A DNA stretch of 64,000 nucleotides, taken from NCBI GenBank assembly GCA_034509735.1, contig JACGWO010000001.1, forward strand, positions 15,888,854 to 15,952,853, given 5' to 3'. The notes under the pieces were generated by a model. It was not told the origin of the DNA. It searched no databases and saw only the letters and a list, made by a program, of their open reading frames with translations. The translations under genes were made by a program, and so were the position numbers. This document shows positions 1 through 11,829 of the stretch, piece by piece. The stretch comes from Sesamum alatum. Lineage: Eukaryota; Streptophyta; Magnoliopsida; Lamiales; Pedaliaceae. Within the stretch, counting starts at the first letter, position 1. Each line of letters starts with the position of its first letter.

Positions 1-125
1 ATTACTTAAGCGTTGGAGTGCTAACGCCTTTTTTGCATGTCCCTTTTTTCCCATAATTTAGCGCTTGTATCGGGATCCTCCAGCCCAAAGTCATTTCCTC
101 GACTGAGCAGATCTTGATCATATCA
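1..125 (+). repeat. Partial 5' LTR (3' end only) of element A
   Basis: The segment ends in CA at 125, two bases before the primer site. The stretch around 2-27 (GGAGTGCTAAC core) aligns with the same region of the LTRs at 8772-9496 and 21804-22564. After that the roughly 90-bp U5 end diverges from both. The rest of this LTR lies left of the window. Confidence 0.75.
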
Positions 126-127
126 AG

Positions 128-145
128 TGGCGCCATCTGTGAGAA
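128..145 (+). promoter_or_regulatory. Primer binding site of element A
   Basis: TGGCGCCATCTGTG starts two bases after the LTR end. The same site recurs at the matching place in element B with one change near its start. A TGG start is expected because tRNAs end in CCA. I did not assign the isoacceptor. Confidence 0.75.
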
Positions 146-167
146 CAGAGAACTAAGACGTGAGGAT

Positions 168-1530
168 TATGAATGCTCCCAATAGTGGACCTGACAAGCA
201 GAAGGCAACCAATGTTGTTGTTGACCCTTAGGCACTGCAGGTGTTGACTGGCACCCATTTGGTCCCTGCGCGAGATGAGGATGGACCATCTGTCCTTGTT
301 GATCCCCCGATAGATCCACCTCATTATAGCATTTCATCAGATGCCTCCTCGGACAAGATGTCGCCAGGGCTGCTAGCGGTGATCCAGCTGATGATTACGT
401 TTGCAGTCTGGACGCAGTTAGCTGGGGCGACGGCCGCACCTGTGGCTGCTGTGGCCCCTCACCTTCAAGAGGTCCCTCTAGTGGCTGGTGGGCCAGGGGA
501 GGCGAATGACGCTTCCCCTACGATGATGCCCCCTATTTAGCTGGGAGAGGCGCTTGCTCCTCCCCCCTCCCCTCTCCCCCCCCCCCCCCCCCCCAAGTGC
601 AGAATGAGACCCCTCCCCTCTGGGAGGCCCAGTAATGTGTGCAGAAAAGCTTGCAGGACGTCTAGTACAGGATAATGGAAGTCCCCTGGAGGGACAGAGG
701 GGCATCCCTTTCAACAAGGGGGTTATAGCAGACGAGTTACCGCCCAATTGTCGTACGCCCACCATCACGGAGTATGATGGCACTACAGACCCTTAGGAGC
801 ATTTGTCCCGTTTCAAAAATGCATCCCTCTTACATAGATACACTGATGGGATCAAATGCCGAGTATTTGTTACCATGTTCGTCCGGGCCACTTAGCACTG
901 GTTCAACCAACTGCCGGCGGGGTGGGGTCAGTAGGAAGCTTGTCGAGGTTCCGCACATTGTCCCTACACCAGTTTGCCAATAGTTGGAAGCATTGTAAGA
1001 CCTCCCTCAGTCTTTTCGTTTTTAAGTAAAAGGATTCCGAGTCTTTGAGGGATTACTTGCATCGATTCAACACCGCGGCTTTAGAAGTCCCAGCGGCCAC
1101 CTAGGAGGTAAAAGCGAGCACTTTCTCCGAGGGGCTGATGGATGGGGATCTCTTCAAGTCTTTGGTCAAGAAACCTACTCTAGATTTCGACAGCCTTCTG
1201 GCTAGAACGGCTAAGTACATCAACATGGAGGAAGCTCAGATGTCCAAAAGGGTGAGTCAGGGAGAAAAGAGGAAGGGGCCAAAGGAGGAGGGGTCTGCTA
1301 AGAAGACAAAATCTGATCCTCGGGAAAAGAAGTTTCCCTCTCAGAGAGGAGTTCTGGTATACACACCTTTGAATGCTCCCATCTCTCAGGCCCTCTTAGT
1401 AGTAGAAGGCACTTTCTCCGAGGGGCGCGAGAGGGCCCTACACGGCCTAAGTCGGATAAGTTCTGTCGGTGTCACAATGATTATGGTCATACCATGGACG
1501 AAATGTCGACACCTAAAGAGCAAGATATAG
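168..1530 (+). pseudogene. gag of element A (broken)
   Basis: This is the capsid/nucleocapsid gene of element A. The first ATG is near 168, and a TAG interrupts the frame within about 20 codons. Around 1040-1165 several frames together give the retrotransposon gag core (a YLHRFNTA-like motif, then GLMDGDLFKSL), which matches gag of element B. A degenerate CCHC-type knuckle (CRCHNDYGHT) lies near 1460. A C-run at about 580-594 lies inside the gene. Multiple stops and frame changes make it nonfunctional. Confidence 0.75.
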
Positions 1531-1857
1531 CGGCTGGTACAAAATGGTTATCTCCAAAAGTTCGTGTGCCGAGAAAAATTTCACTGCATAGGATCCTACC
1601 AGAGGAAAGAGGTCGGCAAAGGCAAGGAACCTCAGGAGGGAGGAACTGAACTGCCCCAGCCTAAGCAGTGCAGGCAGGGTCCCCCATAGGGACCGGATGA
1701 GGACAATGCCCCTCAAAAGGGAGTTATTCATATGATATCTGGGGGTCCCTTGGCAGGGGACTCCTACGGAGCTCAAAAGGCACGCATTAGGGAGGTTTAA
1801 GGATGCACAACTGAGGGAGTGTGGGAGGTCGATGCTCCTCCCAGCACCCCCATCATC

Positions 1858-3900
1858 CAATTCTCACTAGGAGAAAGGGCGATCGCAAATCTTCTTCATA
1901 ACGATGCGTTAGTAATTACAGTCACAATCCGAATTATGAAGTCAGTCGAGTCCTTGTAGACTCAGGAAGCTCAATGAACATCTTATTCGGAGAAGCCTAT
2001 GACCAAATGTAGTTGGAAAAGGGTCCCCTTGGATAAGGTGGACACCTCTTTGTACGACTTTGCCGGCAAAAAAATACATCCCTGGGGCGCGGTCATGGTC
2101 CTACATCCTTGGGGAAAGACCCTCTGTGCAGGACGTCCCTAGTAAAGTTCCTTGTAGTGGATACTCCTTCAGCTCACAATGTGGTCTTGGGGAGACCCAC
2201 CCTTAATACCTCTCAAGCGATCATCTTCTCTTGGTGCCCACAGGAATTGGAAAGCATTGACCCTACGGTCATTACCCATCATCTTAACATCGATCCCCTG
2301 AGAAAGCTCGTTAAGCAAAAAGAGCTTCGGCTCAGAGAAGGATCGAATCATTCAGGCAGAGGCAGAAAGGCTATTGAAAACAGGACACATATGGGAAATA
2401 CAGTCCCCTAAGTGGTTTTTGAATGTGGTGCTTGTCACCAAATCGAGAGGAAAATGAAGAATGTGTGTGGAGTTCAGGAATTTCAACAAGGCTTGTCCTA
2501 AGGATTTTTATCCCTTGCCACGCATTGACCAACTGGTTGACTCTACATCCGGGTGTGAATTACTAAGTATGATGGATGCGCCCCAGGGTTATCATCAAAT
2601 CATGCTTGCCCCCGAGGATCACCTCGGCGGGCACTTTCTGTTACGTAGTCATGCCTTTTAGTCTCAAGAATACTGGGACCACTTACTAACTCCTAGTGGA
2701 TAAGATACTTTGGGCACAGGTAAGCCGAAATATGGAAGTATATGTGGATTACATGCTCGTGAAAAGTAGGAAAAACACAAGACCATATCATGGACCAGAA
2801 GAACCTTCAGTTGTCCTCAGAAAATATCAGCTGAAATTAAACCTAGCCGAATGTGCTTTCGGTGTAAGAGGAGGGATCGAAGCTAATCCCCTCAAAATCA
2901 AAGAAATATTGGATATGAAAGCCCGCACCAGTGTTAACGAACTGCGACGGCTCACGGGGAGGATAACATCCCTCAGTCGATTTATTGCCAAGTTTGCATA
3001 AAAGAGTCTCACATTTTTTAAATTATTGCGAAAGTCCATGTTCTTTGAGTGGCACTAAATATGATATAGGCTTCGAGGAACTCAAGAAATATCTGACCAA
3101 GCTTCCCCTCTTGGTTAAACCTTCACCAGGGGACACCCTGTATGTTTATCTCTCTGCTCAGCTCAGGCAGTGATTTTTGTCTTGTTTCGAGAGGAAGAGG
3201 GCAATCAGATGTCCATATACTATGTAAGCAAAGTCCTCAACGGAGCTAAGGGGTGATACACTGATGTCGAGAAACTGGCATTCGCGTTAGTCATCACATC
3301 CCGAAGGTTGAGACCGTATTTTCTGTCACACCCCATAGGAGTGCATACCAATCACCCTCTCAAACAAGTCTTGGGGAAGCCTGACACGTCAAGACGCCTA
3401 ATTAAATGGGCCTTAAACCAAAGTGAGCATGACATAACGTATCTTCCTTGAACAACAATCAAGGCCCAAGCATTGGTGGACTTTATGTCCAGAACAACGT
3501 TTTCACCTCCTAGGGAGGGGCGTTGGCTATTGCATGTAGATGAGTCCTCCACAGCTCATAGAGTGGGGCAGGTTTGGTTATTACCCCACCCAAGGGGGTG
3601 GACTTGGAATTCACTATAAAGTTCGGCTTTAAAGCCTCTAACAATGAAGCTGAATACGAAGCCTTAGCCTTGGGGATGAAATAGCGTGGGAGGCAGGGGC
3701 GCGCCAAGTGATAGCATAATCCGACTCCCCCGCTCATCATAAAGGAAGTAGTATGGAGTTGTGAGGCTAAAAGGGATACCATGAGGCAGTAACTGCAAAG
3801 GATAGAAGAATGGAACGCAAAGTTTGATGACTTCAAACTTATCCAAATCCCATGGGAGGAAAACGATAAGGCCGACTACCTATCTAAATTAGCAAACACC
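1858..3900 (+). pseudogene. pol of element A: protease, RT, RNase H (broken)
   Basis: The aspartic protease keeps its VDSGSS active site near 1955-1975. The RT is recognisable from 2461 (NKACPKDFYPLP, SMMDAPQGYHQI). Its catalytic box at 2741-2752 reads YVDY, so the second of the paired aspartates is lost. RNase H remnants continue to about 3900. Element B gives the same order with clearer frames. The gene is fragmented over all three frames and cannot be active. Confidence 0.8.
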
Positions 3901-4016
3901 CTAGAAGACTGCAGAACTCGATAGATACCATCTAGTACCTCCCACGAGAGAACTCCCTCTCAGAGGTTCAAACGGTGCTACAAAACTAAGATTGGAGGCA
4001 AGCCATACATGCTAGG

Positions 4017-5216
4017 TTGAAGTATGGCCATCTCCCGAAGGACAGGTGCGAAGCGGCCCGATTAGAAAGGAGGGCCGCTCGGTTCCTGCTACATGGCGAC
4101 ACATTGTACAAAAAAATCCTTCATGTATCCTCTGCTAAGATGTATCTCCCAAGAGGAGGGAGCGCATGTCTTCAAGGAAATCCACGAAGGGTGCTGCGGA
4201 TCCCACATAGGAGCACTAGCCCTAGACAACAAAACCCTAAGGGGCGGATACTTTTGGCCTACCCTAAGGCAAGATTCTAAGTCTTTGGTTAGGAGGTGTG
4301 ATAAATGTCAAAGGCACACCTCTCTTATCCATTAACCCACAGAACCTCTAACCACGTTGCTGGCTCCTAGCCCCTTCGCGCAATGGGGGATGGATTTGGT
4401 TGGACCTTTTCCTTTAGCCCCAGGGCAGAGAAAGTTCCTGATGGTAGCCATTGATTATTTTTCCAAATGGGTAGAGGAAGAGTCACTCACCCTCATCACT
4501 GAAGGAGAAGTTGTTAAGTTCATTTGGAAAAACATAATTTGTCATTTTGGGATCCCCAAAGAAATCATCTCTAACAATAGAAGACAGTTCCAGGGGCAAA
4601 AGATCCAGGACTAGTGCAGAGGGATGCGAATTACAAAGGTTCACATCTGTAGCACACCCTCAGGCCAATGGGCAAGTGGAAGTCACTAATAGGACTTGGT
4701 CTAAGGGATCAAGAAAAGATTAGATAAGGTTGGGGGCAATTAGGTGGAGGAATTATCTAGTGTCCTATGGGCTTACCAGACTACCCTTATGAACCCTATA
4801 AGAGAAAGCCCATTTTCTCTAGTGTATTGGACGGACGCAGTCATCCCAGCCGAACTAGTCATGCCCTCGCATAGGATCATGTGCTATTTTGAGCAGGGCA
4901 ACAACAACCTGCTCAAAGAGAACTTGGATCTCATAGAAGAGCTACGAGAAAAAACATTCCTTCTAATGCAGAGGTACAAAAGTGTGATGATCAAGGCTCA
5001 TAATCACCTTCTTAGACCTCGAAACTTTTAGGTTGACGATTAGTATTTCGGAAGGTGGAGGCACCTAAACTAGTGGGGAAGCTAAACCCTGCATGGGAAG
5101 GACCTTATAAAGTGACGGGCATACTAGGTCGAGGAGCATATGAGTTAGAAGATAGGGAAGGACCCCCCATCCCTCGACCATGGAATATACAAAACCTCAA
5201 GAAATTCTTCCCATGA
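4017..5216 (+). pseudogene. Integrase of element A (broken)
   Basis: The N-terminal zinc-binding region (CDKCQRH near 4300) is followed by the catalytic core. The first aspartate lies in WGMDLVGPFP near 4390. The second is replaced: the usual DNG motif reads SNNRRQF near 4570. Around 4650-4690 the AHPQANGQVEVTNR-type glutamate block is present in another frame. Conserved C-terminal sequence continues to about 5216, which shows how much of the integrase end is missing from element B. Confidence 0.78.
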
Positions 5217-5965
5217 AGCCCCCTCAGCGGAGCCCTCTCAGAAATAAGCTCCCTCACGGGCCTCGCATAAACAAGTCCCCTCAGTAGAGCTTTCTCAGTC
5301 ATAACCTGCCTAAGTTCGGATCCGGCAAATAAAGAAGCTTTGGCTTACAAAATCCTTCCTAGTAGGTATCACCTATTACTAATTCTGTAGCCACCCAAGA
5401 AATGGGAAAAAGAGTTTAGGGGCAGGACTTCTACCCTGCTACAAGTTCGCTCTTACCCAGGTACACACTCTGAATCCTCAAAACGCTTCATTCTTTTATC
5501 TGCGGAGCCCTCAGGGGCTGAAAAGAAGCCCTGCCCTTGGGAGTATGCACCTTTCTCTCTCCCTCTCTCTCTCCTCAAAATATAAGCCCTGGTATCACAC
5601 CAGGCATTTGGAGTCTAAACTAAATCCATGTACTAAGCACAGACATCTAACCCAAGCGAAACATGATCATACTGAAGCCATAGAGGCAGTCTTTTTTTTT
5701 TTTTTTTTTCTAACTCAGCCAAAATAGTTATTTCTATGTGTACAGAGCAGCTACTTCAGGGCACGATAACAGGCAACATAAACAAAGCATAGTCAAGGAC
5801 ACCCCCACAAAGTAAACACACATTAGTAGAATAAAGATCAAACATATAAGGGCGACAAGCCTTAGACAAAGCAAGTAACTGGGAAAGCAGTTAAAATTAC
5901 AGGGACACCCAGCCAAACCGACTGAGGGCCAAATTAGTCAACAACAAAATAAAATTGTTTCATCC
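5217..5965. other. Non-coding spacer of element A
   Basis: No gene is visible. The stretch holds a CT-rich run near 5548-5575 and a T-run near 5692-5709. It separates pol from the antisense gene, as 18110-18890 does in element B. Confidence 0.6.
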
Positions 5966-8422
5966 CCACTTGTAGTTGGGGAATGGAAAACAAGGGAAAA
6001 GAGTATTTCATGAAATGAGGGTACATCTTAATCGTTCTACCCCACATGCGGGGTCTTCTCCTCTCCCTCCAGCACATCCCTCTCGGCAGCAGGGGCGGCA
6101 ACTTTAGCAGGCTGCTCCTGCGGCCAGAGTAGGCTCAGGGGCGGCAACGTTCTCCTCAGCTGGTTCATTCGCCGAAATCCCCTCAGAAGAAGCCAGGGGT
6201 TTTTTCAACTCCTCCATGGCAGTGTCCATTACTAAGTCCAGCTCCTCCTCTGAGAGGAAGTGACCAGACATGTCATTTAAAAATCTAAGGATGGGAGTAA
6301 GAACGACAAACAGCCTAGTCAGCTTAGTACCTGAGACTGCTGGGGGGGCTCGGCGTTGGGGGTTGCAAAGGCAAAAGGATCAGGGACCCCTTCCAAGACC
6401 ACCTCAAAGTCTAAGAAGAAAGCTTCAACTCCCTAAGGGGGATATCCCTAGGCGGCAAACTGCCTCTGGCAGGCCCTGAAGCCATACTCCAGGAAGGGAT
6501 CACCTATGCGCCCCACTTCCGCCTTAAAATCCTCCGACCCCTTGAACTCGGTGAGGCGGCTCTCCCAGTAGGCCTCCAGATATTAGCGCCCCTTCGTCGA
6601 GTGAGGGAAGTCCCGGGAAGCCTACTCCCTGGCCTTTGTTAAGGCGATAGACTAGCTCTCCATCATAGCTAGCAGGCTGCAACTGCTCCATCTTGTCCTC
6701 GCCCGCTTGGGCCTTCTCCTCAGCAGTCCGTGCCCACACTTGGGCAGCCTTCTTGGCCTTGGTCATCTTCGCCGCTAGACGGTCTACCTTCTCTTCCAGC
6801 CTCTTCTGCTGGCCATCCGAGGGAGAAGGATGAGGAACTTGGGGACGGGAAATGACCTTCCCCAGAACCGTGCTCGCCTGAGAAAGAAGTCAATCTCAAT
6901 AAGCATGTTAAAATATAAAGACTAGAAAAGAAGGAGGATAAGAGGTTACCCTGGCATGATGGCTGGCGAGGAGCCCTAGCAGGTCCTCTGGAGGAGTGGA
7001 AGACAAAGCCCTTCTGTCCCCAGGGAGTAGGGCCCCCTTTAAGAAATCCACAGCCAGAGAAGTTTCCGCCTCAGGCTCCTTCACAAGAAACTGATATTGG
7101 TATAGACCTACTCTAGGGCAAACTACTGGCGGTGAGGGGATGAGCTGCTAATATCCCAAGACGGATGTGGCGGGACTTGGGAGTGATCGCCCTTGAGTGA
7201 GTAGATACTTGAAGATGGACCACTGAGGAGGCGGTCCCCTTTGTCCGTTTGGAGGAGCCCTATGGGCGGAGGCGGCGCGCTTCCCCCTGGAGTCACCAGA
7301 GGTAGTAGTCCCCTTAGAATGTCAACCAGGGGGCGTCGCCGGTCTGCCCCTAAGCCGCGCTGCAGGCCACTTCGTAAATACTTACTAAACATCACGCTTT
7401 CTTCAAAAATAAGATCGCAAATCAAGTATCAATATATGGTATGAACAGGAAGATCCAAGAAGCATGCAAAAAACGATAAATACGCAGTGGCTCCTCCAAG
7501 GGGACCACTCTAGGGCTGAGCCTGAAGTGAGACAGAAGCTTCTCTTCTATCAAAGTCTGACAATCATATGGTCGGGAGTTGAGATCTTCAATGAGGGTCG
7601 TTAAGGCAGGCGCCTTGTCATGTATGGAGAAAGAGATGATGAGAGAAAGATCATACGACCAGCTGTAGGGAAACGCCCAAGGATAAAGAGGGAGGACAAA
7701 GAAGAAGCTACTCAGCCACAGTTTGGGGGCATTAGGAGCGGGTAGGAACTACACTCCTCAGTAAGGGGAGAAATGAAAAACCCCAGGTTTAGATTTTTTC
7801 AATTGAAAATAGGATAAAAAGTCCTGACCAGCGGGGAAGAGGCCATGATACTTGAAAATCATGGCAAAACCAACAATGAGACGAAAACAATTTGGGGTTA
7901 GTTGGTTCAGGGGGACCCTAAAAGTACGGACAACTTCCTCGTAAAAGGACGGGATGGGGAAGGGAAGGCCCCCTTTCAGTTGGGCCGCGAGAAGCACAAG
8001 CAGTTGGGAGGAGGAAAGTCAGGCTAACTATCAGGAGAAGGAACAAGAAGGACGTAGTTAGGGGGAGTATGTTATTCGGAGGTAAGAACCTTCGGATCGG
8101 AAAGGCGAGGGGTGGAAGAAGCACCCTCCAGAAGAATGTTGCAACTCGTCATCTCTCCCCTCCCACCGGTAACAGGAGGCTCTGCTCATTCAACGAGTGA
8201 GGAATCCACCACCTCCTCCTCTTTGTCGTTCAAACCCTCGCACTCACTAGACGGCTCGTCTAACAGACGATGGGACTCTTTCGCCGCCTTTCTAACACTC
8301 CACTAACAGGCTCCTCCATACGTAGAGGGGCCAGAACTTGGCCCCCCAGAGGTGGCCTCGCCGACATCATCATCCGCCCTCCTATCCCCAATTAGACGTA
8401 TAGACTCATCAGAAGATGTCAT
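5966..8422 (-). pseudogene. Antisense gene of element A: Transposase_28-like domain plus coiled coil
   Basis: The gene is read on - from an ATG at 8420-8422. The N-terminal part is acidic and Ser-rich. A conserved block at about 7980-7800 (FPIPSFYEEVV, VPLNQLTPNCFRLIVGF) matches the 'putative gypsy type transposon' family (Pfam Transposase_28, named from memory). A Lys/Ala/Glu-rich coiled-coil-like segment lies at 6766-6640. Element B carries the same gene at the same place with the same polarity. Frames are broken in several places. Function is unknown; antisense genes between pol and the 3' LTR are a known feature of some plant gypsy lineages. Confidence 0.65.
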
Positions 8423-8771
8423 TTATTCAGAAAACCTTTTTCTAGAAAGGAAACAGAAGATCGCACAACAACTAGGAAAGAAGTGAAGAAAGTTATGGAT
8501 GAGGTCCCTTACGAAGAAGAAGAACAGAGAGCAGGAAAATAAAGTTGGGGTTTCTCTCTCCAAGATCGTAGGGGGAAAAAAGTGGGAGAAGATTAAGTTT
8601 AAGAAGTTAAAAGGCCAGTGAAGGGGTGATTTGCTAAGGTTACGCACATGCATGCCAGGTAACTACCAGGGATTGGGCGGTTACCAACACCCAAGGGGCA
8701 GTTTAGTTAGTAACCATTCCAGCATTTACAAAAATGTTAGCTCACAAGCCCGGAGTACGAGGTCTTTCACG
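8423..8771. other. Spacer before the shared LTR
   Basis: I see no gene. It holds the probable promoter side of the antisense gene and the junction with the shared LTR. Unlike the matching place in element B, there is no clear polypurine tract immediately before the LTR. Confidence 0.5.
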
Positions 8772-9496
8772 TGACTACCGTCAAATCTCCATGTGTGCGG
8801 CCCAAGAACAAGAAGTCCCATCTCCAAGAGACGAGCCCAGGAGAAAAGAAGCCCAATAGCCCTCAGCCCAACTGAGGAGAGTTGAAACTAGGTCCTCACG
8901 AGGCCAGGCCAGGACCTCCTTAGAAGAAGAAGTGAGTCCCAAGCAATGGGAAAGGTCCCAGGAGAGAGAGACCAATAGCGGCCTACCTACGGCCCAGAAG
9001 GTGGAAGCCCACAGGAAAGCCTGACCCAGCCCAGGTTAGGAGGCGTTTGGAGAACGGACTCTCGCTGGATAGTCCAGAGACGCAGTCAACCTAAATTCGG
9101 ATCAGAATTGGATAAGCCCCCTGGAATCTAGTAAGTCAAGACGGGTAGGACTATGAGGAGGCCTCAGCCGATCCCCTAGGAGTCCTACTCCCTTAGACCT
9201 CTCCTCCCTTGAGGAACTCTCTCTATAAATACTAGCTCCCTTTGCTGGCTGAGTACGTCTCTTTACACGCTGAATCTCTGAATCTCTCGCTAAATCACAC
9301 TTCACACACTTTTATGCTCTTGATTCTCGTTAAATTCTCTTTGCATTCAAGCTTACTTATTCTAAAACTGCTTACTGACTTGAGCTTCGGAGTGCTAACT
9401 TTTTTTTGTAGGTTCCCTGTCCAAATTTGCAAAACTAGGTCTATTACGTTCAAGTCCAAGAAAACTGTTGTGATTGGGCACTTTTTGCTCACACCA
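8772..9496 (+). repeat. LTR shared by elements A and B
   Basis: It begins TGACT and ends CA two bases before the primer site of B. It aligns along most of its length with the LTR at 21804-22564, from TGTGTGCGGCCCAAG (8792) to TTTTTGCTCAC. The main difference is about 34 bp present in the right LTR near 22165-22200 but missing here near 9128. The left 20 bp are less similar, so the exact start is uncertain. Confidence 0.82.
9223..9231 (+). promoter_or_regulatory. TATA box of the shared LTR
   Basis: CTATAAATA lies about 270 bp before the LTR end. The other LTR copy has the same box at 22292-22300. It probably drives the genomic RNA of B. Confidence 0.6.
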
Positions 9497-9498
9497 AT

Positions 9499-9514
9499 TA
9501 GCGCCATCTGTGGG
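9499..9514 (+). promoter_or_regulatory. Primer binding site of element B
   Basis: TAGCGCCATCTGTGGG lies two bases after the LTR end. It equals the site of element A except for TGG to TAG at the start, which would weaken pairing to the tRNA CCA end. Confidence 0.7.
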
Positions 9515-9539
9515 AACACCGAGTTAAGACGTGAGATCA

Positions 9540-10900
9540 ATGGAAACTACCAACACTAGAGTAGACAAGCAGAAGGGAAGGAATGCCGCAACCGAGCCCC
9601 AGGACTTGCAGGTGGTGACGGGAGAGACCCTAGCGTCCCCAACACGCGCCGAGGTGGGGCCGTCAGGCCCCTTCGACCTCCCATCGGATCCATCTCAGGA
9701 TGGTACCTCTTCGGACACTTCCTCTAATAGGGTGTCCCTAGCTTGATGGCAACACTTCAGCGGATGATCACAACTGCCATTAGGAAACACATGGCGACCG
9801 CCAACCTTGCCTCCCAGCGATCGCAGTCCCTAGACCTCAGGAGGCCCGCCTAGTGGTAGAAGAGCCAGCTGAAGGCGAGGAAGTCATCCCTAAGAGAAGG
9901 CTCCCAGCAGCCCCGGAGGAGAAAGTTGTCCCTGCTCTTTCCGATCGGGCAGAAGCCCTTCCCCGTTGGGAGGCTCAACTGGAATTGCTACAGAAGAGCT
10001 TACAGGACGTTCAATATAGGGTGATGGGAGTCCCTTTGGAGACAGAATGAGGCATTCCATTCAGTGAGGGCGTCATGGCTGACGAACTCCCTCCCAACTG
10101 CAGGACTCCAGCTATCGGGGAATATGATGGCACTATGGACCCCCAGTAGCACCTATCTTGATTTGAGAATGCCGTTTTGCTCCACCGTTACACCGATGGG
10201 ATCAAGTGCCGAGTGTTCATCACCACTTTCGCTAGGGCGCCTAGCAATGGTTTAGCCAACTGCCGGCGGGGTCGGTGAAGAGCTTCCAGGAGCTCCGTTC
10301 GTTGTTTTTACATCAATTTGCCAGCAGTAGGAATTGGGCCGCTTTACCGTCTGCCAGAAGGACTCAGGATCTTTGAAGGAATACGTCCATCGGTTCAACA
10401 CTGCAGTCCTGGAGTTCCTTATGGCTACACAAGACATCAAGGCCAGCGCCTTCTCACAAGGGCTTTTGGACGGGGATTTCTTGAAGTCTTGGCTAAGAAG
10501 CCGACCCTCGACTTCAATAGCCTTTTGGCTAGGCAGCCAAATACATCAACATGAAGGAGGCCCAGGCCTCCAAGAATAAGGACGAGGTGAGAAATGGAAG
10601 GACACCCGCGAGAATGGTTCCATCAAGAAAGCTCGGGCAGTGGGGCAGAACAAGAAGGCTCCCTTTCAGAGGGGACCGCCCGTCTACACTCCTATAAATG
10701 CCCCTATTACTCAGGCCCTCATGGCCATGGAAGGAAAAATAATACTGAATCGACCTCGAGGGGCCAAGGAGGGGCCTACACGGCCCAAGTCCGACAAATT
10801 CTGTCGTTTGCATAATGACTATGGACATACCACGGAGGAGTGCCGACACCTAAAGTACGAAATCGAACGGTTGGTCCAGAATGGATAGTTATAGGAGTTC
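9540..10900 (+). pseudogene. gag of element B (broken)
   Basis: The ATG at 9540 opens a frame that stops at 9746. Gag continues in other frames. A charged segment at 9853-10050 ends in a helical LELLQKSLQDVQ stretch, and the gag core (SLKEYVHRFNTA, ASAFSQGLLDGDFLKS) lies at 10370-10490. The nucleocapsid-type knuckle CRLHNDYGHTTEEC lies near 10801. This is the structural polyprotein that packages element RNA. At least three frame changes make it a pseudogene. Confidence 0.78.
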
Positions 10901-11004
10901 GTATGTCGCGAGAAAAATTAAGGTACAGGCCCCTATCAGAAGAAGGATCAGCATCAGGGAAAAGTCCTTGCGAAACCCAGTCTTGATCCCCCCAGAGCGA
11001 AAGG

Positions 11005-11631
11005 TTGCATTTCTGCCCCCTTGGGGTCGGGGGAAGACCAGAACCCCCGCCGAAAGGAGTTATTCGGATGATATCAGGAGGGCCCATGGGAGGTGACTCC
11101 CACAGGTCTTGGAGGAGCCTAGCCAGGGAGGGCAGAGACCTTCCTCTAGAAGAAGTATTATATGTTGAAACGGTGGGGGTAACGCCCATATTACAATTCG
11201 GGTCTGGCGAGAAAAGGGGGATCTTGCTTCCTCATAATGACGCACTGGTGATCACGGCCACGGTAGCCAATTATGAAGTGAACAAAGTCTTCATAGATTC
11301 TGGGAGCTCAGCTGATATTCTCTTCGGGGAAGTGTACGATCACATGCAACTAGGGGGAGCCCCCATGGAAAAGGTGGACACCTCCCTATACGGATTCGCG
11401 GGAGAAGTAGTCCACCCTAGGGGAGTGATCTCCCTTCCACTTTTCTTAGTGCAGGGGTCGTTAAGAAGAACCTTCCTGGTCAAATTTCTAATAGTCGACA
11501 CTCCCTTGATGTACAATATCATCCTCGGGAGGCCAACGTTGAACTCCTTCCAAGCGGTTATATCTACCTTCCACATGAAGACAAAATTCCCCGTGCCCGG
11601 AGGAATAGGCGAAGTCAGTGGAGATCAGTAG
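11005..11631 (+). pseudogene. Aspartic protease of element B
   Basis: A 208-codon open frame holds a retroviral-type protease: FIDSGSSADILFG with the catalytic Asp-Ser-Gly near 11295, then a flap region, then the C-terminal IILGRPTLN motif near 11520-11540. It would process the Gag-Pol polyprotein. The domain looks intact. It is separated from gag and from RT by stops, so I class it as part of a decayed pol. Confidence 0.8.
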
Positions 11632-11829
11632 CAATCCCGAAAGTGCTATATGGATGTTGTTCGCAAGGGTCAAAAGCAGGGGGCCACGAAATTGTGCTCG
11701 AAAGAGATATGTAAAAGACAAGGCAGGGACCTCGCCAAGGGGAATGAGACAGTAGGATCTGAAACTCCCCTGGAGGAGGCCCCCCTAGGGGGGGAAACCT
11801 TGCTAAAGTCCAACCTGTTGAGGAGTTAT

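Larger units (their letters stand above)
1..9496 (+). mobile_element. Ty3/gypsy LTR retrotransposon A (degenerate)
   Basis: Element A runs from a partial 5' LTR through a primer site, gag, protease, RT, RNase H, integrase and an antisense gene to an LTR at 8772-9496 that it shares with element B. The domain order protease-RT-RNase H-integrase is that of Ty3/gypsy. All reading frames carry stops and shifts, more than in B, so A looks older. The LTR fragment at its left edge differs in U5 from the shared LTR, so A may not have had that LTR originally. No polypurine tract is visible before 8772. Confidence 0.85.

Noticed and set aside
4017..4335. Two overlapping frames of similar length as two genes
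   Set aside because: Both are pieces of the same integrase N-terminal region separated by an indel.
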